From JBPRGH01 sp051418055 (GTDB lineage Bacteria; Bacteroidota; Bacteroidia; Cytophagales; Cyclobacteriaceae): 64,000 nt of DNA. The DNA lies in the NCBI GenBank assembly GCA_051418055.1, contig JBPRGH010000141.1, positions 32,065-96,064 of the forward strand. The letters are read 5' to 3'. A program made the translations under genes and the position numbers. Positions 54,484-63,063 of this stretch are shown here, one piece after another. The first letter of the stretch is position 1. Each line of letters opens with the position of its first letter. The notes under the pieces are model-generated. The model had not been told where the DNA came from. It worked only from the letters and a program-made list of their open reading frames with translations, and ran no database searches.

Positions 54484-57400
54484 ATGAAAAAATTTGGGTT
54501 AGGTATACTCTTTATGTTTTTATCTCTGGCAGTGTTTGGTCAGGAGGAAAAACAGGAGAAAGATCCTTTGCAGGAAAAGTATGAATCGGCAAAGAAAAAG
54601 CTTGAGGAGGGGAAAAACAGAGATGCAATGCTTGAGTTTACCCAGCTTATTAATATGAAAATGAAGGAGCCCTTGCTCTTTTACTATAAAGGTGTAGCCA
54701 ATTATAATTTAAATGATTATGCTGCTGCCATTACTGATTTAAATGAGGCAGAAAAGGACAAAGTAAATGAGCCTGCTTTATATGCTTACCGCGGAATGGC
54801 AAAATATAAGCTTAAGAATGAATCAGAGGCTTTACAGGATCTTGAAAAAGCAGCTCAGTCAGGTTATTCTCAGGCGGAATTCTTCTATACATTAGGAAAC
54901 GGTCGCTATAAAAATGAGCAATATGAAAAAGCTATAGATGCATATGATAAAGCAATAGCAGCAGGTTATGAAGATGCCACTATTTATAACAATAGAGGAA
55001 AAGCGAAGATGATGCTTGGACGGCATGTCCAGGCTATACCTGATCTTGAGAAGGCTTTGTCACTTGATCCAGAATACAGCAAAGCTTTGGAAAATAAAGC
55101 AGAAGCTTTATATGCTATTGAAAAATACGAAGAAGCTGCGAAAGATTATAAAACCCTGATTGATAAAGGGAAAAGGGAAGTAGCTTTATATCGTAATTTA
55201 GGTATTTCAAATTTTCACACGAAAGATTATGCGGGTGCTGAAGAGATGCTTCTGCAGGCGGCAAGAAGAGGATTAAAAGATCCTGAAGTTTTCTATTACC
55301 TTGCAAAATCACAATCCCTGCGGGAAAAATATAATGATGCAATAATCAACCTGAGGAATGCCTTACAGGCTGGTTCTGAAGCTGAAGATATTAATTATTT
55401 GTTAGGAAAAGCACAATATAATTTAGAGGACTATCGAAATGCTGAGCAGTCGTTTACGTCAGCTATAGAAAAAGGTGGTCAAAATGATACTGAGCTTTAT
55501 TTGCTTAGAGGAATGTCCCGCTATCGGTTAGAACGGGAGGATGAAGCATGGGCAGATCTTCAGCGTATTGCAAGTGAGCTGAAAGAATATGAACCATTGT
55601 TTATTGCAGGTAATATCAACTTTAAGAAAGGAAATTTTAAAGAAGCTGTTTCCTTCTACGATCGGGCTGCGGCAATTGACAAATCCGATCCCATTCTGTT
55701 CAACAACAGGGGAAAGGCTCAGTTTAACCTTCAGCATTATTCAGAAGCCATAAAAGATTATACAACAGCACTGGAGCTTAAAACCAATTATGATAAAGCT
55801 CTTGAAAATCGAGCCGAGGCTTATTTTGCTGCAGAAAAATGGCAGCAGGCTTTTGAAGATTACGATCAGCGGATAACTGCAGGCCTTGATGATGCAACTG
55901 CATTGGGTAATGCAGGTTTATCGGCATATAAGATCAACAGTTTAGATAAGGCAGAGAATTTTTTAACCCAGGCCCGCCAGCGTGGAAATAAAAATGCCGA
56001 TATAGCAGCGAAACTGGGTTTATTAAAAGTACAGCGGGAAAATTTCAAAGAAGCAATCCCACTTTTATCCGAAGCACTTCAAAGCAATTCAGATAGATCC
56101 CTTTATGCTGCTCTAAGTGAGGCTCGTTTTAAAACAGAAGATTATAGAGGTGCCATAGAGGCCATAGAAAAAGCTGATGTTGCTGAAAATAAGGAGCTGC
56201 TATTGTGGAAAGGGATGAGCCATTATAAGCTGGATGAAACAGATAATGCAATTGCAGCACTCAAAAGAGCAGAGGAAGCAGGAGTTATTAATGATGAAGC
56301 CCTTTATGCACTTGGAAACCTGTACTACAAAAATAATAAGTTTAAAGAGTCAGTGGATACATATACCAAAGCTGTTGCAGCGGGAATGGATAAAAATGAG
56401 GTGCTGTATAATAATCGAGGAAAGGCCTATGAGAGCCTGGAAAATAATGCTGCCGCCATTGCTGATTTTGATAAAGCCATTGCCTTAAAAAGTGATTACG
56501 GACGAGCGTACTTAAATCGTGGAACTGTATTATTTAAGTCAGGAGATAAGGCAAAAGCAATTGCTGACCTTGAAAAGGCCCGCGAGCTTACAGGTGAGAA
56601 ACCAGAGGTCGTGGAAATGCTGGCCGTGGCTTATTATGAAACGGGAAATAAAGAAGCTGCTGAAAAATATATTTCCAAAGCTTTGAGCCAGGGTAGGATC
56701 TCAGAACCTGTAGTGTATCAGTATGCAGGAGAGCTTGATTTTGAAAACGAAATATATCAACAGGCTTCTGCCAATTTTTCGAAAGCCATTGAAAGTGGAA
56801 TTAAAGACAGAACTGCTTATGAGAAGCGAGGTATTTCCAATTTCTACCTTAAAAACTATAAAGCAGCTGTAGATGATCTTTCAGAAGCCATCAGTCAGGG
56901 AGTAGAAGATGTGAGGGATTATGAAGTAAGAGGGCTTTCAAATTATGAGCTTCAGGATTTTGATGCTGCCATTGAAGATCTTTCAGCAGCAGCAAGAAAA
57001 GGCAGTAAAGACCAGGATGTGTACTTTAATCTCGGAAATGCTCATTATCGAAAAGATAATTTTAATGATGCAATTGCAGCATATGATAAAGCCATTACAT
57101 ATGGTGCGAGCAATGAGGTGATCTATAATAATCGAGGAAAGGCTAAAATGCAGGCTGACCGCTTTACCGAGGCGGTCCCTGATTTTGATAAGGCCCTACA
57201 GCTAAATACTGATTATATAAAAGCAATGAAAAATCGCGGCACTGTAAAATTCATGATGGAAGATTATAAAGGTGCTGCTGCTGACCTCGAGCGACTGGTA
57301 GAAAATAATCAGGCAGGTAAAGAAGAATTTACTATGCAAGGTTATGCTCTATATAAAATGGGAAATATAGAAAAAGCATCAGAGTATGTTGAAAAAGCGG

Positions 57401-58680
57401 CAGAGATGGGAAGCCAGGACCCTAAGCTATTTTATGCACGCGGCAATATTTATTATCAGCAGAATGAATATGATAAAGCGATTAGCGACCTTACCAGGGC
57501 AATAGAAAAGGATCTGGGTGATCAAACAGCATACTATAATCGTGGTGAATCATATTACAGGCTTGGAAAATTTTCTGAAACCATAAATGATCTTACAAAA
57601 GCAGTAGAAAATGATGCTGATGATCCAAATGTATATTTTTTTCGTGGCCATGCTTATTATGAACAAGGTGAATTTGAAAAAGCTTTGAGTGACCTGAATA
57701 AAGCAATTACTAAAAATGATCAGCTTGCTGAAGCATATTACCACAGGGCAAATACAAAGTTCAGGATGAAGAATTTTGAAGATGCTATTGAAGATTATAA
57801 TAAAGCAGAGCAATTAGGCTACTCTTCAGCAATGCTGGCCAATAATCGTGGTAAAGCTTATGAAAATGCAGGACTTGCCGAAGAGGCTATAAAAAGCTAT
57901 ACTGCTGCAATAGAAAAGGATCCGGAATATGCCCGGGCATATGAGAATAGGGGAAAACTTTATTTTAATAAACAGCAGTATGTGGAGGCTTCGAAAGATT
58001 TGAGGATATATGAAGATATGTCAGAGAAAATAGAGGGAGAAATTTATTATTATTTGGGCGAGTCAAATTATCAGCTTGAAAGCTATCCATTAGCTATTTC
58101 TTATTTTGATAAGGCAATAGAATCGGGTGAAAATAATGGGAAAGCTTTATATCATCGTGGAAAAGCATTGATGATCGCTGAAGATTACCCTGCGGCCCAT
58201 ACAGATTTTGATCAGGCACTACGTTCTGGTGAAAGATCCGCTGAAGTATTTATAGATAAAGCAAGAGCCAATTTAATGATGGGTAATACCAGAGGAGCGA
58301 TGGACGACCTTAATGCTGCAATTAACCTGGATCCGGATAATGTTGATGCATATTTTAACAGGGCTATCCTTAAAGATGAAACCGAAAATTATGAGGGCGC
58401 AATAATTGATCTTCACAAGGTAGTACAGCTTAATCCGGAAGATGCTGCAGCTTATTACCACCTTGCCAATGCAAAAGTAGCTGCCGATCAGGTTGGCAGT
58501 GCTTTGTCTGATATAAATAAAGCGATAGAAATAGATAATGATAACGGCTTATACTTCAGGATCAAAGGCAGCATTCTTTATCAGCTGGAAGAGATGGAAA
58601 ATGCATGTGAAGCCTGGAAAACTGCTAAGCAATTTAAAGACGAAAAAGCAGATTTTTATTTAAACAGTTATTGTAAGTAG
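54484..58680 (+). CDS. Giant secreted TPR-repeat protein
   Basis: 1398 residues: a signal peptide (1-19, ending VFGQ), then TPR units end to end, about 40 if each is 34 residues. Typical units contain ALYNNRGKAKMxLG and DFDKAI. No enzymatic domain is seen. Such long TPR solenoids are scaffolds for multi-protein assemblies, here on the periplasmic side. Many units are similar at the DNA level, suggesting growth by duplication. The gene follows the S8 peptidase, with a terminator between. Confidence 0.9.
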   Translation: MKKFGLGILFMFLSLAVFGQEEKQEKDPLQEKYESAKKKLEEGKNRDAMLEFTQLINMKMKEPLLFYYKGVANYNLNDYAAAITDLNEAEKDKVNEPALYAYRGMAKYKLKNESEALQDLEKAAQSGYSQAEFFYTLGNGRYKNEQYEKAIDAYDKAIAAGYEDATIYNNRGKAKMMLGRHVQAIPDLEKALSLDPEYSKALENKAEALYAIEKYEEAAKDYKTLIDKGKREVALYRNLGISNFHTKDYAGAEEMLLQAARRGLKDPEVFYYLAKSQSLREKYNDAIINLRNALQAGSEAEDINYLLGKAQYNLEDYRNAEQSFTSAIEKGGQNDTELYLLRGMSRYRLEREDEAWADLQRIASELKEYEPLFIAGNINFKKGNFKEAVSFYDRAAAIDKSDPILFNNRGKAQFNLQHYSEAIKDYTTALELKTNYDKALENRAEAYFAAEKWQQAFEDYDQRITAGLDDATALGNAGLSAYKINSLDKAENFLTQARQRGNKNADIAAKLGLLKVQRENFKEAIPLLSEALQSNSDRSLYAALSEARFKTEDYRGAIEAIEKADVAENKELLLWKGMSHYKLDETDNAIAALKRAEEAGVINDEALYALGNLYYKNNKFKESVDTYTKAVAAGMDKNEVLYNNRGKAYESLENNAAAIADFDKAIALKSDYGRAYLNRGTVLFKSGDKAKAIADLEKARELTGEKPEVVEMLAVAYYETGNKEAAEKYISKALSQGRISEPVVYQYAGELDFENEIYQQASANFSKAIESGIKDRTAYEKRGISNFYLKNYKAAVDDLSEAISQGVEDVRDYEVRGLSNYELQDFDAAIEDLSAAARKGSKDQDVYFNLGNAHYRKDNFNDAIAAYDKAITYGASNEVIYNNRGKAKMQADRFTEAVPDFDKALQLNTDYIKAMKNRGTVKFMMEDYKGAAADLERLVENNQAGKEEFTMQGYALYKMGNIEKASEYVEKAAEMGSQDPKLFYARGNIYYQQNEYDKAISDLTRAIEKDLGDQTAYYNRGESYYRLGKFSETINDLTKAVENDADDPNVYFFRGHAYYEQGEFEKALSDLNKAITKNDQLAEAYYHRANTKFRMKNFEDAIEDYNKAEQLGYSSAMLANNRGKAYENAGLAEEAIKSYTAAIEKDPEYARAYENRGKLYFNKQQYVEASKDLRIYEDMSEKIEGEIYYYLGESNYQLESYPLAISYFDKAIESGENNGKALYHRGKALMIAEDYPAAHTDFDQALRSGERSAEVFIDKARANLMMGNTRGAMDDLNAAINLDPDNVDAYFNRAILKDETENYEGAIIDLHKVVQLNPEDAAAYYHLANAKVAADQVGSALSDINKAIEIDNDNGLYFRIKGSILYQLEEMENACEAWKTAKQFKDEKADFYLNSYCK

Positions 58681-58681
58681 A

Positions 58682-58765
58682 GAGATGGAGCAAAGGGCAA
58701 AGAGAAGGGAGCAGAGAGTAAAACTAAAACTTTGAACTTCAAACATTAAACTTTAAACTAATATC
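58682..58765. repeat. Period-7 array, 12 units
   Basis: GAGATGG-AGCAAAG-GGCAAAG-AGAAGGG-AGCAGAG-AGTAAAA-CTAAAAC-TTTGAAC-TTCAAAC-ATTAAAC-TTTAAAC-TAATATC, beginning two bases after the TPR stop codon. The right half is the reverse complement type of the GTTTAAA units at position 1. Confidence 0.85.
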
Positions 58766-58807
58766 GTGCCGCCCGGGCGTGCTTTCGGCACTCGCCTGCC
58801 ATCGCTC

Positions 58808-58860
58808 ATTCATGCCATGACTTCAAAAGCACCGGGCAATGGCGCAGTCATGGCATGAAT
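58808..58860. repeat. Perfect 15-bp inverted repeat
   Basis: ATTCATGCCATGACT (58808-58822) and AGTCATGGCATGAAT (58846-58860) flank a 23-base, GC-richer loop. It is inside a 610-base non-coding gap and reads as a REP-like or short transposon-derived hairpin. Confidence 0.75.
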
Positions 58861-58863
58861 TGC

Positions 58864-59036
58864 CAGCAGCGGGCTCAAACAAAGCCTCTATCACTGGCGG
58901 ATGTAGTAGTACAGAGTATATAGTCCTGAGTACTGGGTATTTGATATTTCATAATATCCAATTGATATTGGGATATGGCAGAAAGCTGACCAAAACCATA
59001 AGCAACTAACAAAGAATAGCAGCGGGCCCAAACAAA
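58864..59036. repeat. Imperfect direct repeat pair AGCAGCGGGC
   Basis: AGCAGCGGGCTCAAACAAA near 58865 recurs as AGCAGCGGGCCCAAACAAA near 59018, each followed by GTAGTAG-type bases. They bracket a heptad array. Confidence 0.6.
58911..58980. repeat. Period-7 array (ACTGAGT/ATTTGAT family)
   Basis: Ten units: ACAGAGT-ATATAGT-CCTGAGT-ACTGGGT-ATTTGAT-ATTTCAT-AATATCC-AATTGAT-ATTGGGA-TATGGCA. It is more degenerate than the others. Further heptad-like runs (GTAGGTA, GTCCTTA) continue to about 59110. Confidence 0.6.
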
Positions 59037-59152
59037 CCAGTAGGTAGTAGGCAGTAGCAGTTGACAAAAAATCAGCCCTTCGTCCTTAGTCTTTAGTTCG
59101 GTCTGACGGCTGGATGTGTGCATGCATTTGTGAAGCCGTCCGACCGATAAGC

Positions 59153-59222
59153 GACTTTAAACTTTGGACCAGAAACCAGGAACCTTGAACTTCAAACTTC
59201 AAACTTTAAACTTCAACCTATA
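59153..59222. repeat. Period-7 array (AACTTTA/AACCAGG family)
   Basis: Ten units: GACTTTA-AACTTTG-GACCAGA-AACCAGG-AACCTTG-AACTTCA-AACTTCA-AACTTTA-AACTTCA-ACCTATA. It links the TTTAAAC unit type with the AACCAAG type at the window end. Confidence 0.85.
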
Positions 59223-59290
59223 CCTTACATCCATAAGCTTTTCATATAATCCTGCTTTTTAAGGATTTAACTCTCTGCTAATTTAGAATC

Positions 59291-59794
59291 ATGAAAAGAC
59301 AATGGCTTATTATTTACTTTTTAATTTGTCTGGCGATGTTGTCATATTCTTATGCGAATGCCGAGACATTTGAAGGTAAGGTTGTAAGTGTCTTAGATGG
59401 CAATACTTTTGAACTGGAAAATTCTGATAAGGAAATTTTCCTGATACTCCTTTATGGTGTTGACTCTCCTGAGAAGGGCCAGCAATACGCCGAATTGGCA
59501 ACCAATAAATTGAAGGGCCTGATCCTTAAGAAAAAAGTTACAGTTCAAATATTAGGAAAAGATCGTAAAGGTGTAAGATTGGGAGAAGTGAGGTTAAAGA
59601 ACGGGATGCCAATCAATGAGGTGATGGTAAGTAATGGCCTGGGATGGGCAGAGCAGCGATATGCCAGAGGAGCTTATGCTGCTTTGGAAGCTGAAGCCAG
59701 GGTAAAAGAAAAAGGATTATGGCAAAATGCTGACCCCACACCCCCATGGATATTCCGCAGGCAGCAATCAATGAAAGTGGCGAAAGGAAGATAA
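59291..59794 (+). CDS. Secreted staphylococcal-nuclease-like protein
   Basis: 167 residues with a signal peptide (1-24, YANAE). The SNase fold is visible: GKVVSVLDGNTFEL, LLYGVDSPEKGQQY, VTVQILGKDRKGVRLGEV, NEVMVSNGLGWAEQRY. The strand before GVDSPE reads ILLYG where active nucleases have RLxG, so the first catalytic arginine appears replaced. The glutamate and a second arginine region are present. It may be a weak nuclease or a binding protein. Confidence 0.82.
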   Translation: MKRQWLIIYFLICLAMLSYSYANAETFEGKVVSVLDGNTFELENSDKEIFLILLYGVDSPEKGQQYAELATNKLKGLILKKKVTVQILGKDRKGVRLGEVRLKNGMPINEVMVSNGLGWAEQRYARGAYAALEAEARVKEKGLWQNADPTPPWIFRRQQSMKVAKGR

Positions 59795-59840
59795 TAAGTT
59801 ATACAATATTTTTTTCATTAGCCGTTAATAACAAAAAAGA

Positions 59841-60272
59841 ATGGGCTTTATGAAATTACGATTTATCTTATTTTTTGTACTTATGACTTTTTTCTTTGCT
59901 GAAGCAAATGCGCAATCTAAAAAGGGAAAAAAGAAAAACAGGAAAGATAAAAACGAGCAATACGATCCGTTCATTCAGCGGGATAATTCCATTCTTCCGC
60001 ATAAAGAGGAGCAAAAAAACACCAGGAGCAGGGAAAAATCAAAAGAGCATAAGAAAGGATTTTTTGCCAGGCTTTTTAATAAAGAGCTTGATAATAAAGT
60101 TGATGAGTATCATGCCAGGATGGAACAAAATGCAAAGCGCAACAAAAAAATGGAGCGTAAAATGGATCATCCCATGTATTCAGATCCATCGTACTTTGGG
60201 CATAGAAAAAAACCAAAAATTCGCCCGGTCGGAAAGAAGAAGTTCTGCAAAGAGTGCGGCATAAAGCACTAG
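59841..60272 (+). CDS. Small secreted lysine-rich protein with CKEC tail
   Basis: 143 residues (or 140 from the ATG at 59850). Signal peptide ends near EANAQ, then a very basic, probably disordered chain, with FFARLFNKELDNKVDEYHARM as the only helical-looking stretch. It ends KKKFCKECGIKH, a CxxC close to the terminus. Not recognised as a known family. The nuclease-like gene lies 46 bases upstream, so both may be exported together. Confidence 0.65.
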   Translation: MGFMKLRFILFFVLMTFFFAEANAQSKKGKKKNRKDKNEQYDPFIQRDNSILPHKEEQKNTRSREKSKEHKKGFFARLFNKELDNKVDEYHARMEQNAKRNKKMERKMDHPMYSDPSYFGHRKKPKIRPVGKKKFCKECGIKH

Positions 60273-60335
60273 GATTTTTATCTATCTCTCTCTTAGTCAA
60301 AAACCGGTTATTGGGACACCCGTGCCCTTCTTCGA

Positions 60336-60421
60336 GTCATACGACGGTAGAAGAGATCTTCCTCCTCGGTTAGCAGTTCCCGTTAATAGATAAGTAAGAT
60401 TTCTCACTACGCAAAACTGTT
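60336..60421. repeat. REP-like element, tandem copy 1
   Basis: GTCATACGACGGTAGAAGAG then ATCTTCCTCCTC, TTAGCAGTTCCC and AAAACTGTT. It aligns along its length with copy 2 at 60511 and in its first part with the element at 33139. It lies in the 386-base gap before deoC. Confidence 0.65.
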
Positions 60422-60510
60422 GGTAAAAAGCCTTAGGTTTGGAAAGCTACGTTCGAAAGGACCCGTTTTTTAGTTGTTTTTGGGTATAAATCAACGCTCT
60501 CGCCTCTCCC

Positions 60511-60599
60511 GTCATATCGACGATAGGAGATATCTTCCTCCTCTATTAGCAGTGTGTTACTATAAGATGAGTAAAGTTTTAAAATACACAAGTCTGTTA
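60511..60599. repeat. REP-like element, tandem copy 2
   Basis: GTCATATCGACGATAGGAGA then TATCTTCCTCCTC, TTAGCAGTGTG and AGTCTGTT. It is 175 bases from copy 1 and diverged from it, implying an old duplication. Confidence 0.65.
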
Positions 60600-60658
60600 T
60601 ATTAAAGCTTTTGCTTAGGCAAGTTTCATTTTTAAAAAATTTACTAATTTCATGGCAC

Positions 60659-61312
60659 ATGGAAAACATTAGCAAATATTTAGAATCTACCAACCTAAAT
60701 CCGCAGGTAACAGGTAAAGACATTGACGATTTAATTCGAGAAGCTAAGGATAATAATATTTTAGGCATCTGTGTGCCCCCTTTTTGGGTTAAACGTGCGA
60801 ACCGTGAAATTGGAAATTCAGATGTTCTTTTAGTAACAGTAGCTGGATTTCCACTGGGTTACAATATGACGGAAACTAAAATTGAAGAGATCCGTCTGGC
60901 ACTACGGGATGGTGCAGATGAGATCGATCTGGTACTGAATGTTTCTGCTTTTAAGGATGGGATGCCGTGGCCAAAAATTGAGCTGGCGAAGTGTAGTAAG
61001 CTTATTCATGAAGAGGGGAAAGTAATTAAGGTTATTATTGAGACAGCCTACCTGGATCACCAGGAGATCATTAAAGCCTGTAAGTTATGTGCTGATGCGG
61101 GAATAGATTTTGTAAAGACAAGTACAGGTTTTGCCCCTGAGGGAGCAAAAAAAGAAAAAATTGAAATAATGCGCCAGGCATTACCTTCTTCTGTGGGTAT
61201 TAAAGCATCAGGTGGTATAAAAACATTCGATCAGGCTAAAGAGTTAATAATTGCGGGAGCCGACCGGCTGGGAACCTCCTCAGCACTGGCAATTATTAAT
61301 CAACAACATTAA
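60659..61312 (+). CDS. deoC: Deoxyribose-phosphate aldolase
   Basis: 217 residues from ATG 60659 (MENISKYLESTNL); an upstream start at 60611 would add residues lacking in the family. The Schiff-base lysine is in DFVKTSTGF and the second lysine in GIKASGGI. It splits 2-deoxyribose-5-phosphate into acetaldehyde and glyceraldehyde-3-phosphate. acyP starts five bases downstream. Confidence 0.95.
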   Translation: MENISKYLESTNLNPQVTGKDIDDLIREAKDNNILGICVPPFWVKRANREIGNSDVLLVTVAGFPLGYNMTETKIEEIRLALRDGADEIDLVLNVSAFKDGMPWPKIELAKCSKLIHEEGKVIKVIIETAYLDHQEIIKACKLCADAGIDFVKTSTGFAPEGAKKEKIEIMRQALPSSVGIKASGGIKTFDQAKELIIAGADRLGTSSALAIINQQH

Positions 61313-61317
61313 AAAAT

Positions 61318-61584
61318 ATGAAGCATTATAAAATAAAAGTAGAAGGTGATGTACAGGGAGTATTTTATAGATCGAGCGCAAAAAATAAAGCCCAGGAGCT
61401 TGGTATAAATGGGTATGCCTCAAATCAGAATGACGGCAGTGTTTTTATTGAAGCTGAAGGTAAGGAACATAACCTGCAACAGCTAATAAAATGGTGTGAA
61501 GAAGGCCCTGATACAGCAAAGGTAAGCCATGTGGAATATCAGGAAGGCGATGTGAAAAATTATGAAAAATTTGAGATAAAATAA
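61318..61584 (+). CDS. acyP: Acylphosphatase
   Basis: 88 residues, full length. GDVQGVFYRSS carries the catalytic Arg18 and GYASNQNDGSV the catalytic Asn36. It hydrolyses acyl phosphates in the cytoplasm. It ends just before a two-way terminator. Confidence 0.95.
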   Translation: MKHYKIKVEGDVQGVFYRSSAKNKAQELGINGYASNQNDGSVFIEAEGKEHNLQQLIKWCEEGPDTAKVSHVEYQEGDVKNYEKFEIK

Positions 61585-61601
61585 TTTGTCTCCAAAAGAA
61601 T

Positions 61602-61633
61602 AAAAAAAGCAACTAATAACGGTTGCTTTTTTT
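61602..61633. terminator. Bidirectional terminator
   Basis: A-run plus GCAAC stem, 8-base loop, GTTGC plus T-run, perfectly symmetric. It serves acyP (plus) and the convergent gene ending at 61644 (minus). Confidence 0.9.
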
Positions 61634-61643
61634 ATTGAAGAAT

Positions 61644-62141
61644 TTACGCCACTTTAAGTATTCCTTTGTACTTATATATTTTTAGGTGGAAGTGATTTTC
61701 CAAAAAATATTTCAGCCTGTTCGTTTTTAAGATGAACCGGGATTCTGCAGGTTTAAGAACGGTAAGTGCAAAAACAGCATTAATAAAGCTTTTAGATTGA
61801 CAAAATTCATTGACCCAATTACAGAATTCCATTCCCCAGTCATTGGTGTATTTTGAAAAATGATCGCTGCCATCAAAAAGTAATTCCAGCTGGTTCTCTC
61901 CTTTTAAATAACGATAGATCCCGCACAAGTCTTTGTAAAATTCTGAAAAAAGCTCAGCTTCATTGAAAGTATGTTTTCTTAGTTTCACAATTATATCATC
62001 CTCTAAACCAAGTGGATTACAAAAGGTAAGATAATAATCCTTCACCTGATCGACCATCAGGCGAATCAGAAGCTCTTCCTGCTCCAGCTGTGCTCGCTCG
62101 AGCAGATGATTTTTGTCCAGCGGGAAGTATTTCCTTTCCAT
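61644..62141 (-). CDS. Hypothetical protein
   Basis: 165 residues, not recognised. Mostly helical, no signal peptide or transmembrane segment. Leu- and Glu-rich N-terminus (HLLERAQLEQEELLIRLMV), several aromatic clusters (FSEFYKDL, WGMEFCNWVNEF) and a basic C-terminus. It lies 43 bases downstream of the SDR gene on the same strand. Confidence 0.6.
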   Translation of the reverse strand: MERKYFPLDKNHLLERAQLEQEELLIRLMVDQVKDYYLTFCNPLGLEDDIIVKLRKHTFNEAELFSEFYKDLCGIYRYLKGENQLELLFDGSDHFSKYTNDWGMEFCNWVNEFCQSKSFINAVFALTVLKPAESRFILKTNRLKYFLENHFHLKIYKYKGILKVA

Positions 62142-62184
62142 TATGCGCTAAAATAAAGCTTTTCTTAATTTATGCCAATATTTT

Positions 62185-62988
62185 TTAAATTGGAGCTTTG
62201 GCCTCTTTAGCCATTTCCTTATATACCAGCTTATCCATAAACCCCGGGAACCATTTGTTTAAAAAAACAGTCAGTTTTCCTGTGGTTGTAAGAATAAGTA
62301 CTTTCTTTCTTTTTTTAACGGCCTTAAAAATATGTTTTGCACATTCTTCCGAACTCATCATCTGCTTTTCATTACGTGGCGATTCTCCCTGAGCTGTCCC
62401 ATCGGCAGTTAGTGATTTTTTGCGAATATTTGAGGAGGTGAACCCGGGGCTGGCAATGAGTATATGTACCCCTTTATTTATAAGTTCAGTGCGTAATGCC
62501 TCCAGAAAGCCGTTTAATGCAAATTTTGATGCAGAGTAACCAACACGTCCCGGCAATCCACGATAGCCGGCGATGGAAGATATACCTACAATGGACCCTT
62601 TATGTTTCATAATATGGGGTAAACATGCTTTTGTTGCATATACTGAACCATAGAAGTTAATATCCATAACTTTTCGTATAACATCCAGGTCTACATTTTC
62701 AAATAAAGCTCGCATACTAATACCGGCATTATTGATTAAAATGTCGATTCGACCATAATACTTGATTATTTCATCAACCATCCGTTCATTATCTTTCTCC
62801 TGACTTACATCTGCCTGTAAGGGAAGGACATCAATTCCTTGTCCACGTAATGCTTTTGCTGTTTCTTCAAGAGGTTCAGGATTCCTTCCGGTGATGACTA
62901 TTTTACTACCTGCGGCACCAAATTTTTCCGCCAGGGCCTTACCGATACCTGATGATCCTCCGGTAATCACAACTACTTTATCTTTCAT
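62185..62988 (-). CDS. Short-chain dehydrogenase/reductase
   Basis: 267 residues. Nucleotide motif TGGSSGIG at 9-16, NNAG at 86-89, catalytic Ser138, Tyr151 and Lys155 (YSASK). A TGR-type residue set after the second strand suggests NADPH use. The C-terminal hydrophobic stretch near 230-255 may touch the membrane, as in the DHRS7/ketosphinganine-like groups, which is inference. Confidence 0.92.
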   Translation of the reverse strand: MKDKVVVITGGSSGIGKALAEKFGAAGSKIVITGRNPEPLEETAKALRGQGIDVLPLQADVSQEKDNERMVDEIIKYYGRIDILINNAGISMRALFENVDLDVIRKVMDINFYGSVYATKACLPHIMKHKGSIVGISSIAGYRGLPGRVGYSASKFALNGFLEALRTELINKGVHILIASPGFTSSNIRKKSLTADGTAQGESPRNEKQMMSSEECAKHIFKAVKKRKKVLILTTTGKLTVFLNKWFPGFMDKLVYKEMAKEAKAPI

Positions 62989-63063
62989 GCTGGAAATGCA
63001 TTAAACTTGTACTTATAAAAAAACAAAAATAATAAAACCACGCTGATAGCCGGCAAGTAATTC

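Noticed and set aside
58875..59123. 82-codon open frame on the minus strand
   Set aside because: It consists of heptad and other repeats with no protein-like composition, in an intergenic gap.
59896..60264. 122-codon frame within the lysine-rich gene
   Set aside because: A +1 frame of the real gene; it lacks the signal peptide and arises from the A-rich codons.
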